Source: Merdivivens faecigallinarum (GTDB lineage Bacteria > Bacteroidota > Bacteroidia > Bacteroidales > UBA932). From it: a stretch of DNA of 5,890 nucleotides. The notes under the pieces are model-generated. The model ran no database searches and was not told the DNA's origin. It was given only the letters and a program-made list of their open reading frames with translations. The stretch lies in assembly GCA_017695055.1 (NCBI GenBank), contig JADILY010000124.1, forward strand, positions 1 through 5,890, read 5' to 3'. The translations under genes were made by a program, and so were the position numbers. Positions 5,346-5,890 of the stretch are shown here, one piece after another (position 1 is the stretch's first letter; every line of letters begins with the position of its first letter).

Positions 5346-5890
5346 CAATCAATGAATTCAAAGACTATGTAAAAACAGGCCGGGCTCTCGACACCGAAGA
5401 GATACATATCTTTATGGACGAGATGAGCGATGCCGCACGCCGCATTACTTTCCGGCTGAATGCGGCTTACCACACTCCGACAGAAGTCCGTGCGTTCCTT
5501 TCGGAATTATTCGGTTACGATGTGCCTTCATCGTTGCGTGTCTTTCCGCCATTCTACACGGATTTCGGCAAGAATATCGCCATCGGGGAGAATGTCTTCA
5601 TCAATGCCTGCTGTCATTTTCAGGATCATGGAGGCGTTGTCATCGGCGACGGATGCCAAATTGGGCACAACGTCGTATTTGCTACGCTGAACCACGGCTT
5701 GTCACCCGAAGACCGTAAACACACTTACCCTGCCCCGATAGTGTTGGGCAGGAATGTGTGGGTCGGCTCGAACTCGACTATCCTGCAAGGCGTGACCATC
5801 GGCGACAATGCAGTCGTGGCGGCCGGGGCGGTCGTGACGAAAGATGTGGCAGCCAACACGGTAGTGGGCGGTGTCCCGGCGAAGGCCATC
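5342..5890 (+). CDS. Sugar O-acetyltransferase of the maltose/galactoside type, 3' end cut by window
   Basis: Acetyl-CoA-dependent O-acetyltransferase with a left-handed beta helix, related to LacA, Maa and NodL. These act as cytosolic trimers on sugars; the true substrate cannot be read from sequence. 183 residues are visible. The N-terminal helical part (about 1-60) contains RITFRLNAAYHTPTEVRAFL. Hexapeptide repeats follow from about 76: GKNIAIGENVFIN, GGVVIGDGCQIGHNVVF, GRNVWVGSNSTILQGVTIGDNAVVAAGAVVTKDV, ending VVGGVPAKAI at the window edge. H118 in ATLNHGL is placed like the catalytic His115 of LacA. YPAPIVLGRNVWVG is the acetyl-CoA-side signature. Family length suggests only a few residues are missing. 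It is separated from sdhC by a terminator and 220 bp, so it is a separate unit. The ATG at 5342 follows an A-rich stretch without Shine-Dalgarno. Confidence 0.93.
   Translation, partial: MTINEFKDYVKTGRALDTEEIHIFMDEMSDAARRITFRLNAAYHTPTEVRAFLSELFGYDVPSSLRVFPPFYTDFGKNIAIGENVFINACCHFQDHGGVVIGDGCQIGHNVVFATLNHGLSPEDRKHTYPAPIVLGRNVWVGSNSTILQGVTIGDNAVVAAGAVVTKDVAANTVVGGVPAKAI

Noticed and set aside
1..5890. Defence, phage, transposon or CRISPR content
   Set aside because: No integrase, transposase, terminal repeats, regularly spaced repeats or toxin-antitoxin-like gene pairs were seen; all large genes belong to known families.

Overview
The window looks like chromosomal DNA of a member of the Bacteroidetes, probably the order Bacteroidales. 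Four things point there. The phosphoglycerate kinase carries the long charged insertion typical of that phylum. The DAHP synthase has a chorismate mutase domain at its C-terminus. The succinate dehydrogenase cytochrome b is of the b558 type. Three AT-rich promoters carry the Bacteroidetes -7 box TAnnTTTG, and most genes lack a strong Shine-Dalgarno. Base composition is balanced to slightly GC-rich, which would fit Rikenellaceae/Alistipes-like lineages, but genus cannot be fixed from this window.

Layout. Bases 1-1951 (+) hold the 3' part of pgk (glycolysis), followed 19 nt later by a compact secreted-type M64 metallopeptidase, probably in one transcript. Bases 1917-4347 (-) form an operon read pyrH, then frr, then a bifunctional DAHP synthase/chorismate mutase. 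These are UMP phosphorylation, ribosome recycling and entry into aromatic amino-acid synthesis. The last gene overlaps the 3' end of the peptidase gene by 35 bp, tail to tail. Bases 4348-4458 are a divergent control region with two interleaved Bacteroidetes promoters, one for pyrH (-) and one for sdhC (+), framed by a 9-bp inverted repeat. Bases 4459-5121 (+) hold sdhC, the membrane anchor of succinate dehydrogenase/fumarate reductase, followed at once by an intrinsic terminator. Bases 5122-5341 are noncoding apart from a possible 18-codon leader ORF; they hold the terminator, a perfect 15-bp tandem duplication and a promoter. Bases 5342-5890 (+) hold a hexapeptide-repeat sugar O-acetyltransferase cut by the window end.

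Almost everything is housekeeping metabolism. I see no phage, IS element, CRISPR, defence system, tRNA or rRNA, and no clearly new multi-gene system. The points most worth a second look are the sdhC closed off by a terminator with no sdhA/sdhB behind it, the inverted repeat around the pyrH/sdhC promoters, the short basic ORF overlapping the acetyltransferase start by ATGA, and the small M64 peptidase lacking the usual N-terminal domain.
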